Shown: positions 29,147 through 47,740, counted from the first letter of the stretch. The stretch: 64,000 nt of DNA from Alligator mississippiensis (GCF_030867095.1 NC_081833.1:75893395-75957394), one strand, 5' to 3'. Notes: a model not told the origin generated them from the sequence alone. Numbers and translations are program-made.

Positions 29147-29969
29147 GCTGCAGAAAGAGGAACCTCCCTGCCCCGAGTCCCCGCCAATGCTTGGCAGGAG
29201 ACGGGGAAGGAGGGGCCGAAGCTGCACGCAGAGCTGTCCTGGAGGCCTGGCGGGGACCGGGGGGCAGGCGCAGGAAGGGGGTGTCTTGGGCTCAAGCTGT
29301 GCTGGTCATGACCTGTGTCCCCCGCACACAGCCCCGGATGCGGCTGAGTCTGGGGAGGCTGATGGGGAGATAAAAGAGGGGCTTGGCCCCCCCTCTGTCC
29401 CTCCCAGCCCCCCCAAACAGGAGGGCCATGGGGGTCCGGGACAGGGTCAGTCCCTGGGGCAAAGAAAAGAGCCGTGGGGGAAAGTTGGGGGTCCCCGGGG
29501 GGTTTCAGACCCTGCCGGGAATCGGAGGGGACCCCACCCCCAGCACCTCGCCTGGCCTGCCCCATCCGTCTGTCTCAGCGCCCAGTTTGGGGCCCGGCCC
29601 CGTAGCTGCCCCCAAAGAGGCCACCTGCCAGCCAGCGCCGGAGCTGGACCCCGCCGGGCCCAGGCCTTCCCTCTCTCTGAACTTTATTTGACAAGTCAAA
29701 TACCTCACCCTAGGTCAGTCATTTGACTACCAAATACCAGCCAATATTTGCAGACAAAAAAACCGGCAGTAGGTCCTCCAATATCTAGGAAAAGCACAAC
29801 TTTTGGACGCATTTCTTAATGGAAAATGGGGGAAAAAACATCATATTTCTGTCGAGGCAACTATCAAAAAAATGCAGGGTTTGGCTGGGCTGTTTTTTGT
29901 AAAGCTGCTGTAACCTTTGATTGATTTAGAAAAGTATGCAGAGCATTGCCCAACTTGCCAACCCCATGT

Positions 29970-29988
29970 GTTAATGTTGTTTATTAAC
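29970..29988. promoter_or_regulatory. FOXA- and HNF1-like site cluster
   Basis: GTTAAT at 29970-29975 and ATTAAC at 29983-29988 form inverted HNF1-type half sites with a spacer longer than the usual one base. TGTTTATT at 29978-29985 fits the forkhead (FOXA) consensus and overlaps the second half site. Confidence 0.35.
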
Positions 29989-30084
29989 AAAGCCAAATTC
30001 TCAAGCAGCCGATTTATGGCTTGAAGGCACGCCCGGCCCTGGGCGCACGGAGACGGGTCCTGCAGCCACACCGCTGCCCTGGCA

Positions 30085-30114
30085 GGGGCCGGGGCCGGGG
30101 CCGGGGCCGGGGCC
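30085..30114 (+). repeat. GGGGCC hexanucleotide repeat, 5 copies
   Basis: Five perfect tandem GGGGCC units, the same motif that expands at human C9orf72. At five copies it is short and probably stable. Confidence 0.95.
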
Positions 30115-31672
30115 AGGCCCCCGGGGAGAGTCCCCTGGTCTTTCCCTTCTCCAACAGCAGCGCGGCGGGTTCGTGTTTCTGCACCGCTGTCTGGGACCCA
30201 CTCAGTAATTTCCCCCGCTCTCCCCGGCTCTGCTTTCACATTCGGTCGGTTCTGCACCGGTGCAACCTCAACCAGGGTGCCCTTCCAGGAAACTGTGGGA
30301 CACCACACGACGCTCTGAACACCTCGCACCGTGCATCGTGCTTGCACACCGCTAGGCGTGCAAAGACGACGCACAGGTTAAACCCAGAGATCTCAGCTGG
30401 GAGCTCCAAGTATTGAAGCCGTTGCTCCAGTATTCCTTCGTCGCCAAAAGACAAGCAGGAGCTCAGAGCTGGCGTTGCCCGAGGGGAGCCTGGGCTCCAA
30501 CAAGCAGGAGTCTAGTGAGAGCGAGGCCCGCTGGCCTGGAGCTTCCCCTCCGCCGGCAGCGTTCAGGGAAGTTTCTCAGACTTTCCGCTTTGGAGGCAGA
30601 AAATGGGTTTTCGGCGGATTCTGAGAACTTGCTCCAAATTTCCAAAGCAGGCGTCTTCTGTTTGTCTCCTCTGCAGATCCCAGGTGGGCAGGACCAGCTT
30701 TCCGTTACTGGAACGGCAGCGCACAGCTGTCGCAAACATTTCTGAAGTGAGTTAGCCTGGTTTTTCTGCGACGCCTGAATGCACGTTGAAGTGCACATGT
30801 AACCATGCGTGAGGTGCAGAGGGCACCTCTAGTCCAGCCCGCTCTCCAAACCCTCCGTCCCCTTCGCTGCAAAGGCCTCAGGCAGGTCCGAGACCAGCAC
30901 GCTAAGGGCTAGCCGATTGCTGGGATTGCGCCGTTCCTTCCCGGGGTCTCCAACCTGGTTTGGCGTGAGCCTAGGACGACGTCCTCCAACACCTGCCTGG
31001 TCCTGTACCTCCAGCACATTTCGGTGGACATCGACTTCCAAAATACCGTATTTCCTGGCCTGCCGCATGCCCTCTCATAACACACACCTTGGTTTTGGAA
31101 GACAGAATAAAGGGGAGCGGGGGGAAGACATTTCCTTTACAGCCCGCTCAGAGTCAGTCTACCTGTCCCTGGAAATTGGGGCTGAAAAACGAGCAGGAGT
31201 TTCCGAGCATCACAGGAACATCTGGGGTTCCTGGTTGTCACGGGCCACAATCACTGTTGACAATTTATGGCCACAATAAGAGTAATTCTCCACATCCCAA
31301 GGTCACTGCCAACTGATAGCAGTGCTTGGAGGTAAATAGCTGCATGGGCACGGCATGGCATGGCACGGCACGGCGGTGCCAGGAGCCATGCATGTCACCG
31401 AAGAGCACGGGGCCAGCGCCCCCCGCCAAACCTGGGCAGAGCAGCGTGGTCGCCGGCAGAGGTGGTGGGGAGCAGAGCAAGTGTCTGCCGCCCAAATCTC
31501 TGCCACGCCGCCCGCGGCTCCTGCATGGGGCGCAGGGCCCTGGGAGGTGGGGAGCTCCCCCGGAGAGGTGGGCAGGACAGGATGTGTCTGCACCTGGACT
31601 GGGCAGTGCCCACTCCCCAGGGCAGCGCCGAGCCTGGCTGGGGGGGGGGGGGTGCTTTACAGCCCCTGGCAG

Positions 31673-31685
31673 GTTACTGATTTAC
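31673..31685 (+). promoter_or_regulatory. DPEP1: HNF1-like site upstream of DPEP1
   Basis: GTTACTGATTTAC differs from the HNF1 consensus GTTAATNATTAAC at two positions and lies about 120 bases upstream of the DPEP1 ATG. HNF1 is a well-known activator of proximal-tubule brush-border genes, which fits DPEP1 expression; use of this site is inferred. Confidence 0.35.
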
Positions 31686-31803
31686 CCCGGCAAGTCACGT
31701 GCCTGCACCACCCGGGGAGGCACTTGCCTGGCACTTCAGGTCATGTCCCAGTCCTCGGCGCTTCACCAGGACGGGCAGGGACGTCTCGGGGGTGCCAGGC
31801 ACG

Positions 31804-34800
31804 ATGCTGCGGGGCTGGCTGCTCCTGTCCTGCCTCGTGCTCGGGTCGGCGCAGACGTTGCTGGACAGAGCCAAACAAATCATGAAAGTCACGCCGGTGA
31901 TTGACGGGTGAGCCACGGGGACGGTGCCACGGAGCCACCCGTCCCCAGTGCCGGGGCCGCGTGGGCTGGGCGAGGAGGCCACGCCAGCCCCTCTCCCCCT
32001 CTCCAGAGGTCGGCTTCCCCGCCGAAGGACCTGGCCTAGGGACCCCTTGGAGCCGGCAGGCTGGGAAAGTTCCCACCAGCCCAGGAGATCTCAGTTCCTA
32101 CAAAACCTCCCGGCAGAGAAAGCCCCTGACCACGGCATGCCCCGGGAACCCCCATGCCGCACCCTGCCCGGCTGGGGAGCCCACCCGCCCGCCCACCCGG
32201 GGCCTGGGCAGAGCCGAGACTGTCGGAAGAGGAGGGCTGCTAGGCACAGGCGTGCGGGGAAGCCCGGTGCAGGCAGGGACGCCGGTTGGGCTCCACGGGG
32301 TCAAGGTGCTGCCCAGAGCGCCCTGCTCCGCGCGGACCCCAGAAACCCCCTGGCTGAGCCGTTCCCGGCAGCCGGGCTGGGGCTGACGGTGCTGGGGCCC
32401 CCCCTTGCAGGGAACACCCTTGGCCCAGCCGGTCCACAGGGACCTACCGCCCCGGCTGGGGCTTGCCCGGACTCCCCCGCGGTCCCTGGGGACCGAGACG
32501 CAGCCTCCCCTTCCTGCGACTGCAGCGCCCGGGGTTGTGCCACCCTGCATCTGCTGGCGGGGCTGGCGCCTGCCCAGGTCCCGTGCCCTTTAGCTCTGCT
32601 CACAGCCGGGGCAGAAACCTCCCCAGACCCCTGCATAAGCGAGGAGAGGGGCCACCAAAGCCGAGGCCTTGCAAGCAGAGCCCCCCCTTGCTGCAGGGTT
32701 ACGTGGGGGGGGCACAAAGCAGCCGCAGACGGCGGCGGCGGTGGTGGAGAAGGCGCAGGGGGCGGAGGGGAAGCGATAGCCCTCGGCTGACATGGGAAGG
32801 GGCGAGGGGACGTCAGAGGCGGGTGACGCAGGGAAGGGGAAGTGTGAATATGCGACGGCCCCCCCAGTGAGACACTTCCCGGTGGCGGCTGCACGGTGCA
32901 CCCCCACCCTCGCTGGCCACGCGTGCGTCCCGGGGCATGTGTTGGCGTTCCCGCAGGGGGATGGCGGGCCTGGACACAGCTCCATGCCAGCCTGGGTCAC
33001 CGGCTCCCTCCGCTTGGACCCCCGCTGCACCCCCATCCTTCTCCTGATCACGCCAAAGCAACACCTGCACCGCCCTCCCCAGGGAGCATTGCCTGGTGGT
33101 GGTGCCCAGGACCAGTGGCCCCGGCAGGGGTGCGGGCCAGGCGTGGGCCCCCCAGGCTGGGCAGACAGCGAGGCGGGCACTGGTGACTTGGAGTCTCCAA
33201 AGCATCATTCAGGGGATCCCTGCGGGGATCCCGCGACTGCCCGGAGCCTCCTCCCGGGGAAGAGAAACAGCCAAGACGCCCAGGAAGAAACTCCCTGGCA
33301 GGTCCCAGCGTGCAGGGCCGGCACCGAAGGGTGTCATCACTGCCCTGGTCCCGAGGGTGTGCGCGCGGGGAGGCTGCAGAGGCGTGGGTCGCTGCGGGGC
33401 GGGAGGACCCTCGAGGAAGGGCCCCGAGCAGGCATCGCGTGAACCCTGGATCCGGCCAGCAAGGAGAGCGGTCCCGTACCGGGTCAGCCCCGAGGTGCAC
33501 GTCGTCTCCTGCGTCACACGGCGGCAGAGGGCGGAGGCTGGGAAGGAGAGACCTGTGCCTGACCCAGGTTTTCCCCGGTTCCTCTCCGACCCGCGGCCTC
33601 CAGCCCTTAAGATCGAGGAAGTTCTGATGCAGAAGCTGTTTCCGCAGCTCCCCTTCTCCAGAACTGCCAAGGATGTGTCCTACCCTGCCCGAATCCGGCC
33701 AAGGAGCCAGGCGTCCCTGCCAGTCAAGGCCAAGGAGCCAGGCACGAGTGACCGCTGGGCGACCAAGAACTTCCTGGCGGTCGTTATAAAACTGACCCTT
33801 CGTGCTGCGACCTCTGCTCTTGGATGGTGGAGAGCTGCAGTCGGGGCGGCCAAGCCCTGGCCCGCGGGTGCAGGCAGGGAAGGGCGCAGGGACTCCCATC
33901 TCTTCACCCTCCCCACCCGTGCTGGCACAAGTGCCCGGCCCCCAGCCCCGGCGTGCCAGCCGGCCTGGCGCACGCATCGTGGGTGGGGTTTGCTTGCACC
34001 GGGTGCAGGATGAGATAGCTGCAGCTGCAGGAAAGAACTGGGAAGTGCTGCAAACTCAATCCTGGCAGGAGGCTGCGAGCTTCCCCAGGGAGGGTCCTCA
34101 CCAGCTGTGCGTGGGGGCTGCACCCTGCCCAGCTGAGTCAGGCAGGGCTTTCCCCAGGGAGGGGGCAGGGATGGACCGCTGGACCGCTGTTCCCAGCCCC
34201 TCTGTTCCTGCCTAGGCACAACGACCTGCCCTGGCAGCTGCTGCGGAAGTTCAACAACCAGCTGGGCACGGCGGAGGCCAACCTCACGCTGCTCGAGGGC
34301 ACCCACACCAGCATCCCCAAGCTGCGCAGCGGGCATGTTGGGGGGCAGGTAGGCACCCACCGCCCAGGCAGGGGCTCAAGACCGGCGGGAGGGGGCCAAA
34401 AGCCCCCGTGGGCCGACGCTCCCACACTGCAGGGGCTGGCCCTGCACCCAAGCCCCCGGTTTCCCTTTCACTTCTTCCTCCCAGTCACCGGGCCCCTGCG
34501 AGCCAGCGACCGCCCCCACAAGGCAGCAGCCCCCGCAGCGGGTGGGACTCTTCTCCCAGCCCCGGCTCCCGCCTCTGCCACTGCCTGCCATGATGTCCCC
34601 AGGCAGCTCACCCGACCTCCACTGCGCTGCGCTGCCCCTGGGCACACGGGGTGGGTGAGGGTGGGCGCGGGGGTCCAGGCCTGCTGACGCTGCTCTTCCC
34701 CCAGTTCTGGGCAGCCTACGTGCCCTGCGACACGCAGAACAAGGACGCGGTGAGGCGCACGCTGGAGCAGATTGACGTCATCCATCGCATGTGCCTCATG

Positions 34801-36837
34801 TACCCCCAGGACTTCGCCTGCGTCAGCAGCAGCGCGGGTGAGCGGGACAGCTGGAAATGCCCCGTGCCCTGGAGGTCCTGGCTGTGGGCTGTGGGTCTGG
34901 CTTAGCCCCCCATCGCTGGGGCTGGGCGCGGACCGGGGAGCCCTGCAGCAGGCCACGCCATGCTTGCTTTGCAGGCGTGCGGCAGGCCTGGCAGGCCGGG
35001 CAGGTGGCCAGCCTCATCGGCATCGAGGGCGGGCACTCCATAGACAGCAGCCTGGGCGCCCTGCGCATGTTTTACCGCCTGGGCGTGCGCTACATGACGC
35101 TCACCCACAGCTGCAACACGCCCTGGTAAGGCTCCGCCAGCCCCACCGCGGACGGGCTGGCCAGCAGGGCTGAGGGGGGCAGCTGGCAGGAGGCCTGTCC
35201 TGTCCGGGGCTGACGCGGGCACCGGCTGTGGCTGCAGGGTGGACAACTGGCTGGTGGACACGGAGCAGGAGCAGGCGGTGCACAACGGGCTGTCGGTGTT
35301 CGGGAAGGTGAGCGAGGGAGCCGACCCCGGCTAGGACACCTGGGTTGCCCTGCCCCGTGCGGTCCATGCTGGAGGGGGTGGATGGGGGGTGGCACCTGCC
35401 TGCAAGTGGCCTGTCCTGCAGCGCGTGGTCCAGGAGATGAACCGGCTGGGCATGATGGTGGACCTGGCCCACGTGTCAGTGAAGACCATGACGGACGTCC
35501 TGGAGATCTCCCAGGCTCCGGTCATCTTCAGCCACTCGTCGGCCTACGCGCTCTGTCCGCACCGGCGCAACGTGCCCGACGATGTCCTCCGCGTGGTGGT
35601 GAGCTGGGCAGCGCCGTGAGGCCCGGGGAGGAGGGGAAGCAGCCCCCGCGAGGTGCCGTGGGTACAGCCCCTGCTCCGGCATGCCCCAAGCCCCTCGGAG
35701 ACCGGCTGCCTCGTCTCCTCCGCACAAGCCAAGGGGGAGGGCCTGGCCCCGCTGCTGCAGTGCAGGATGGCAGCACCATGCCAGGGGAAATGCATGCTCC
35801 GGAGAGGCGCCCGCAGCTGGCAGCCAACTGCGACCCTGGGAGTCAAACCCTGGGACTCTCCGGCCTCCCAGGCGAGGACCCCAGCACCTGCTAGTAGCTC
35901 CCGGGACCGGAGCAAAAGGGGCTCCTGCGCAGCAAGGGGTGGTGGATGCCCCCCCACGGGTGGCCCTACAGGCAGTGACTGGGACATGGGGCCACCTCCC
36001 CTGGGATGCTGGTCCCCAGGGGCCGTGGGGCTCCACAACCTGGTGCTACACCTCCCTGGCAGGGCCAGAAGCGTGGTGTGGTGATGGTGAACTTCTACAA
36101 TGACTACGTGTCCTGCAGCAAGAGCGCCAACCTCTCCCAGGTCGCAGGTCAGTCGGGCAGCGGCCGTGGGGCTCCCCCCTCCCCGGGCTGGCGGGCGCCT
36201 CGCTCACCCCGCGCTCCCTGCTGCAGATCACCTGGATCACGTGAAGAACATTTCGGGTTACCAGGCCGTCGGCTTTGGCGGGGACTACGACGGGGTCCCC
36301 AGGTAAGGATGGGCACGCGGGGGGCCAGGAGAGGTGGCCACGGCTCCGGCGCGGGCTCACGGGGACGCAAGGGGAGATCCTCGCAGGGCTCCACACCGGG
36401 CTCAGGGCTGTGCTCATGGCCTGGCAGGGTGCCGCAGGGCCTGGAGGACGTGTCCAAATACCCGGAGCTGGTGGCCGAGCTGCTGCGGCGGAACTGGAAC
36501 GAGACGGAGGTGCGAGCCGCCCTGGCCGAGAACCTGCTGCGGGTCTTCAAGGAGGTGGAGGACGTGAGTGCGAGAGGCGGCAGAGCCACCCCAGCCCCTG
36601 CAGCCCCTGGGGTCCCAACCCCCCGGCCGCCCGCCGTGCATTGAGCCCGACTCTCCCCTTCTCCCGCAGACCGGGATTAGGCTGTCGAAGGAGACGTCGC
36701 CGGCCGAAACGCCCATCGCATTCGAGGAGCTGGGCGGGGAGTGCAGGACCCGCTATGGCTACCCCGGCAGCGCCAGCGTGGCTAGACTCCTGCCTGCCGC
36801 CCTCGCTGTCCCGTTCCTCCGCGTCCTGCTCCAGTAG
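31804..36837 (+). CDS. DPEP1: Dipeptidase 1 (renal membrane dipeptidase)
   Basis: A zinc dipeptidase of the kidney and gut brush border that cleaves dipeptides such as Cys-Gly and converts leukotriene D4 to E4. Exons: 31804-31907, 34216-34348, 34705-34837, 34975-35125, 35238-35307, 35422-35598, 36063-36147, 36227-36302, 36428-36563 and 36670-36837 (TAG). They give 410 residues, against 411 in human. Residues 1-16 are a signal peptide ([16 protein letters not shown]). The binuclear zinc ligands fall at the human positions: His36 and Asp38 (DGHNDLPW), Glu141 (IEGGHS), His214 (LAHVS) and His235 (FSHSS). NLT is a likely N-glycosylation site. The C-terminus has a small-residue stretch (GYPGSAS) followed by a hydrophobic tail ([15 protein letters not shown]), as expected for a GPI-anchor signal. 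No defects were seen; it should be active. Confidence 0.97.
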
Positions 36838-37109
36838 GACTCCAGGGTCCAGCGCCCTCTGCCCCACCGCGGCCAGGCAGTGCCCCCCGGGCCGCCACCA
36901 CCTGCAGGGGACGTGGCTGGCTGCGGGCTGCCCCCCGAGGCCTGGCCCAGCGGAGGAGCAGAGCGGGGGCATTTCCATTGCCACGACCCATGGTAACAGG
37001 CTGTGCCGTGGCCTCTGCTCGCAGCGGCTCCTTCCTCCCACAGCCCCGGGTGCTCAGCCAACAGCCCGGCTGCTGCCTGCCCACCCGTCGAGAGCACGGC
37101 ATTGCTGCC

Positions 37110-37115
37110 AATAAA
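37110..37115 (+). terminator. DPEP1: DPEP1 poly(A) signal
   Basis: AATAAA about 270 bases after the stop codon, followed by a GT-rich stretch (GACTGCCTGTTCATTTGGGG). Confidence 0.85.
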
Positions 37116-37728
37116 CCGCCGTGCCCCCTGCAGACTGCCTGTTCATTTGGGGGGGACTGACCCCAACCGAGCTGGGCTGCGCCAACGTAAACCAGCGACC
37201 TAAACAAGCTTTGCTGGGAGCCCAGCTTGGGCAGGATTAGGCCCTGGCTGCCACGCCAAAGCCCTCTCCTGGGAGCCTTTGAGTGAAGTCTTCCCGAGCG
37301 GAAGGGCCGGGCACAGCCACGCCAGGCCTGCCACGTGCCAGCTGCTCCGTGGGACCTGCCTGCACACCCCGCCACCGATGGGCATCGAACCACGGGGCGG
37401 CCGCCCTGGCCTTGCACTCGCTTACCCCGGGGTAAGAGCAGGCAGATGGGAGCAAGGCCCACCTCCGCGGCGGCTGTGATGCAACAGCCCTGGAAGGAGG
37501 TGGAGCGAGTCCCGTGGCTGCTTTGGAGAGAAACCAGGGCTGATCATCCTATGCTTTTGGGTAGCATGTCTGTACAGCGCCGAGCACCGGGCCTCGCCTC
37601 TGCCAGAACACGCACGGGATCCGGGCAGCGGGGACAGAGACGCTGCCCAGACGGCCGGCGCCGGGGGCAGAGAGGAGCGTTCAGCAACGCCAAGCGGTGT
37701 TGTTTACACCCTGGAGGCGCTGCATAGC

Positions 37729-37800
37729 CATTAATCATTATCTCATTAATTGGCTAATCAATCATCTCCTTAGCAATTTCCTTTAACATTTAAAGAACAG
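37729..37800. promoter_or_regulatory. Candidate conserved element dense in homeodomain-type TAAT sites
   Basis: A block of about 70 bases that is strongly AT-rich in GC-rich surroundings. It contains CCATTAATCATTATCTCATT, AATTGGCTAATCAATCATC, TTAGCAATTTCC and AACATTTAAAG. At least five TAAT/ATTA words and TAATCAATC (PBX/HOX-like) are packed together. It lies in the DPEP1-CHMP1A spacer. The remainder of 37130-39065 shows nothing I can identify. Confidence 0.4.
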
Positions 37801-39079
37801 CCTGTCTCTGCGGCGGGGGCGGCGGCAGCAGCTGGAACGCAGGCCGGTGCGAGATTCATCTTCCTGTTGCCTTTGCAAGTTGGCTGAAGCACAGAGCCCC
37901 CTCACCCATCCCCGCCTGCCTGCCTGCCAAGCCCACGGGGAAAGAGCCGGCCTGTGCCCTGGCCCGTGCCCCTAGCCTCCCCCGGCTCTGCTCGCACTGC
38001 CGAGGGCACCGGGCACGGCTTGGAAACCTGCGGCCCGGTGCCAAGACACGTGCCGCGTCCTGGTTTCCCCCCTGCTCCATCTCCCAGCAGCGACACGTGG
38101 CTCAGCGGTGCCGCACGTGCTCCGGGAAGAGCTCCGCGGGCCTGCTCCTGCCTCGCACAGCACCAGCGCGCTGGGCCCAGCCCCGGGAGGGTGCTGCCGG
38201 CTCTGACCCCAGGGCAGGAGCGTGACCCCCTGGAATAAGGATGAGGACTTTCCCCCCAGGGGCCGAGCAGCTGGGGAGCCTGGAGCTGAACGTGAATGGG
38301 CCACAACAGGGGGCTTGCCCCGAGCCACAACCGGGGCTGGCGCAGCCGGCAGAGACGAGGGGCCACCTCCGTGCACCCAAGTGCTTTAGAAACCCCACCC
38401 TGCCAACTGCTTCCCTCCACCCGACTGGGGCCGCAGCAGCACGGGGAATGCTCCCTGCAAGCAAAGGGCTTGGCAATGCTGCCCACAAGTAGCAGCATGA
38501 ACGCTGGTTCAGAAACCGGTCCTGAAAGGCGTTTGGACCGGGGCTGCGCTCTGCGGGTGCTCAGGCCCACGCGTGGGAAGCAGCTCAGCCCTGGCTGCCG
38601 TGGCCCAGGCAGAAGGCTGCAGCCGGGACCAGTTCCCTGGCCCGGGTCTCCCTCTGGCGACGCAGCCGGTTCTAGCTGTGCCCGCCGGGAGAAGACACCC
38701 AAGCAGCAGGGCAGGCCCTACCTGGACCTGGCTGCTCCGGGCAGGCAAAGGGGCTGCTCTTAAAAGCGAAGGATCCCAAAACCAGAGTTGAATCCACCAA
38801 GCCCATTCCCCGGGGGCACCCACAGCCTGGGAACCCAGCACCACGGAGCAACGGGGATGAGCTGTCACCCAGCGGCCTGGCACGTTGTGCCCCCCCCTAC
38901 ACTTCTGTCCCCTGGAAAACCAGCTGCTGCTTTGTGGGGAGGGAGCCTGGATGCCAGGAGCTCAGCGCTCGCACAGCCCCCCTTGCCCCCAGACCTGAGC
39001 AGCCCACGTAAGCCCGGCTCCACCCAGCCACAAATGACCAGGCAGCCAGGCCCTCAGAGGCCACCTTCAAGGACAGGGT

Positions 39080-39085
39080 TTTATT
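39080..39085 (-). terminator. CHMP1A: CHMP1A poly(A) signal
   Basis: TTTATT on the plus strand reads AATAAA on the minus strand, about 2.06 kb beyond the CHMP1A stop at 41147-41149. The intervening sequence would be a long 3' UTR; no other minus-strand gene is seen there. Confidence 0.65.
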
Positions 39086-41146
39086 GAAAGCACAGGGAAT
39101 CACAGGGTTTCAAAACAAAACAGGCTATTAAAAACAGCGAGCATGGGGCCACCCCCGGAGCAAAGGGCCCCTGTGCGTGGGGCCGGGGCCCCCTCCCATC
39201 CCCATCGCACGGCCCCAGGCAGGTAGCTACCGACGCCAGCACAGGACAGGAGCCAGCGCACTCTGCGCCGCCTCCAGACAGCGGGAGCCGGGGTCCAATC
39301 CATGCAGGGCCCTGCGCTGGTCGGGCTGCCCCAAGACACCCCGACGGGACGGGCATGCAGGGCAGCTCCGCTCCAGCGCAGTCCCCTGCTCTGCCCCCAG
39401 CCCAGTCCAGCAGAGGCCTGGACACCCAACACGTGACCGCGTCAGCCACTCAGATGGGATTCAAGCCCCAGCCCCGACTCGATTAGTGTCTCAGTCTTTT
39501 TCTGGAGATGGAACAAAGCATCCCCAGGAAGGAAGATCTTCCCTCTGGCCATGCCCACGCCGGCTCCCAAGGACCGCAGAAGGAAAGATTCCCAACAGAC
39601 TTCAGAGGTCTTTGTACCCAGGAGCTGTACAAAGCGGCTCTGGCCTGCAGCAGAGGGAGGGACCAGGCAAGGCCAGGGCTGAGCCCCCGACGCAGGGGGT
39701 GTGCGGATGCTGCCTCAGCCCCAGACAACATGAAGCACCAGTACCCCAACCCTCCTAGCCGGCCTGCCAGGAGCAACCAGACATGCTTCCAAGCACGGCT
39801 GGGGACAGCAAATGCACATGGACCCATCCCCACATGCTGGAGCAGCTCTCCGGACCTGCCTCTCCCCGTCAGCCGCCCCTCATCTAGCTGCTGCGGTGCA
39901 AAGGGGCTGGGCATGTGCTGCTCCAGCACAGATAGGGAGCTGACAGTGAAAGGGCAACACATAGCTCTGCTGGCTCTTCCCGGGCTGGGCCATGGGGAGC
40001 TCCCTCTGGCATGGGTACAGCTTTCTCCTCTTGCAGCGCTCCATGGTCACAAGCTCGCCAGCTCTGCACCAAGGGTGGTAGTGTGGGGAACCCTGCAGGC
40101 CAGACGTGAGCAGGGGGAGCCGGAGCCCCATGAGGTAAAGGCAACAGAGGTATCGAGGAGCTAAGCAACATACTCAGGGCAGGACAGGCATGGACGCCAC
40201 TCGCAGAAGGGCTTGGCTTGCTGGGCAACCTGTTCCCGGGGCTCACAGCAGACAGTGCCAGGAGCAGGTGAGGTCCTCCCTTGATGGTCCAGCTGTCTCA
40301 CAGGGAGCCACCTCTCCAAGGGCAGTGCGCAGCAGGTGCACGTATGGTGGTGAGGGAGGAGTCAGCTTCGCAAAGGTCACTTGGTGGTGGGGGAATCCAG
40401 GGTGGGTGGGCAGGCTGGCACCCTGATGCCAACACTGGGTGCTGGGAGCTGGCACAGCAGGACCCTTGCCCACCAGGCGAGGCCCCTGGGGGCACAGTGG
40501 CAGGAGCACAGCAGGCACAGCAGCATGGGGGAGCCAAATGCATGGGAACATGCTGTTACGGCAACACACCAAGGCACAGGCCTATGCTGCTTGCTCCACT
40601 TGGCCCTCCCACGAAACACAGCAAGCACCCAGGCAAACCCGGGGCAGTCTCTTCTAACCGACTCATGATGAAACAAAGCTACAAAGAAAGGGGCACACAG
40701 CTGCCCACTCTGCTGCTGCCCAAAGCAGCCCAGGGTCTACCCACAGGAGACCCAATCTGTGACAGAGGGATGCATGACAATCACGAGAGAGAGACAGACA
40801 TCAGGAGAGACTCAGGCACCAGCATCCCAGAAGAAAAGCACTTGAGCTTCCAGCAAGATCACTGTGTAGTGTAGAAATGGGGCCCAGGGCCATTGTGCTC
40901 ACCAAGGGCCCTGGCCCCCAGCCATGAAACACGCTGCCAGCAGAGACGCTTCTCCAGGCCCAGAGCAAGGTTGTGTTGGCAACCCCCCCTTGAACATCTC
41001 CCCACTGGCTGGGCAGGAAGCAGTCATTGCTGGAATAAAAGAAACACCAAAAAGGAGAAGAGTCTGTCCCCAGAGCAGAGGCTGGAGATGGGCTGTAGGA
41101 GAGGTGGCCTGGTTGGGGGAACAGCAGTCCATGAGGTGACAGGACC

Positions 41147-47526
<6,380 letters not shown>

Positions 47527-47533
<7 letters not shown>

Positions 47534-47740
47534 CCTGCTCCGAGGCCCGGTTCCCGGCACTTCCGGGTTCCTCAGCTGCTTCCGGGTTCCTCAGCCGTTT
47601 CCGGCGCTTCTCCACATCTCGCCGCGTCTTCTCGCGAGGCCGCCGCCGCCCGGCAGGCGCATGCGCACAAGGAGGACGGAAGGTCGGCAGTGAGGGGCGG
47701 AGCCCGGGCTCTCAGGAAGGGCGGTCACGTGACCGCAGGG
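47527..47740. promoter_or_regulatory. Probable bidirectional CHMP1A/SPATA33 promoter
   Basis: A CpG-rich block just upstream of the CHMP1A ATG. It has a 19-base tandem unit with ETS/GABP-type CTTCCGGG cores at 47560 and 47579 and a third TTTCCGG at 47598. A near TCTCGCGAGA (BANP-type) site lies at 47630-47639 and an NRF1-type GGCGCATGCGCA at 47657-47668. The 16-base palindrome GCGGTCACGTGACCGC at 47721-47736 contains an E-box/CLEAR word (GTCACGTGAC). In human, CHMP1A and SPATA33 are head to head, so these motifs probably serve both genes. Confidence 0.65.

Larger units (their letters stand above)
29147..31803. other. Divergent spacer between the SULT gene and DPEP1
   Basis: No gene is supported. 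It holds an AT-rich block at 29683-29990 with FOXA- and HNF1-like words, a GGGGCC run at 30085-30114, and a stretch at 30960-31120 (TTCCAAAATACCGTATTTCC, TTGGTTTTGGAAGACAGAAT) that looks like a degraded interspersed repeat of unknown family. A short GGCATGGCACGG tract lies at 31345-31375, a G13 run near 31640, and an HNF1-like site at 31673-31685 just upstream of DPEP1. Confidence 0.55.
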
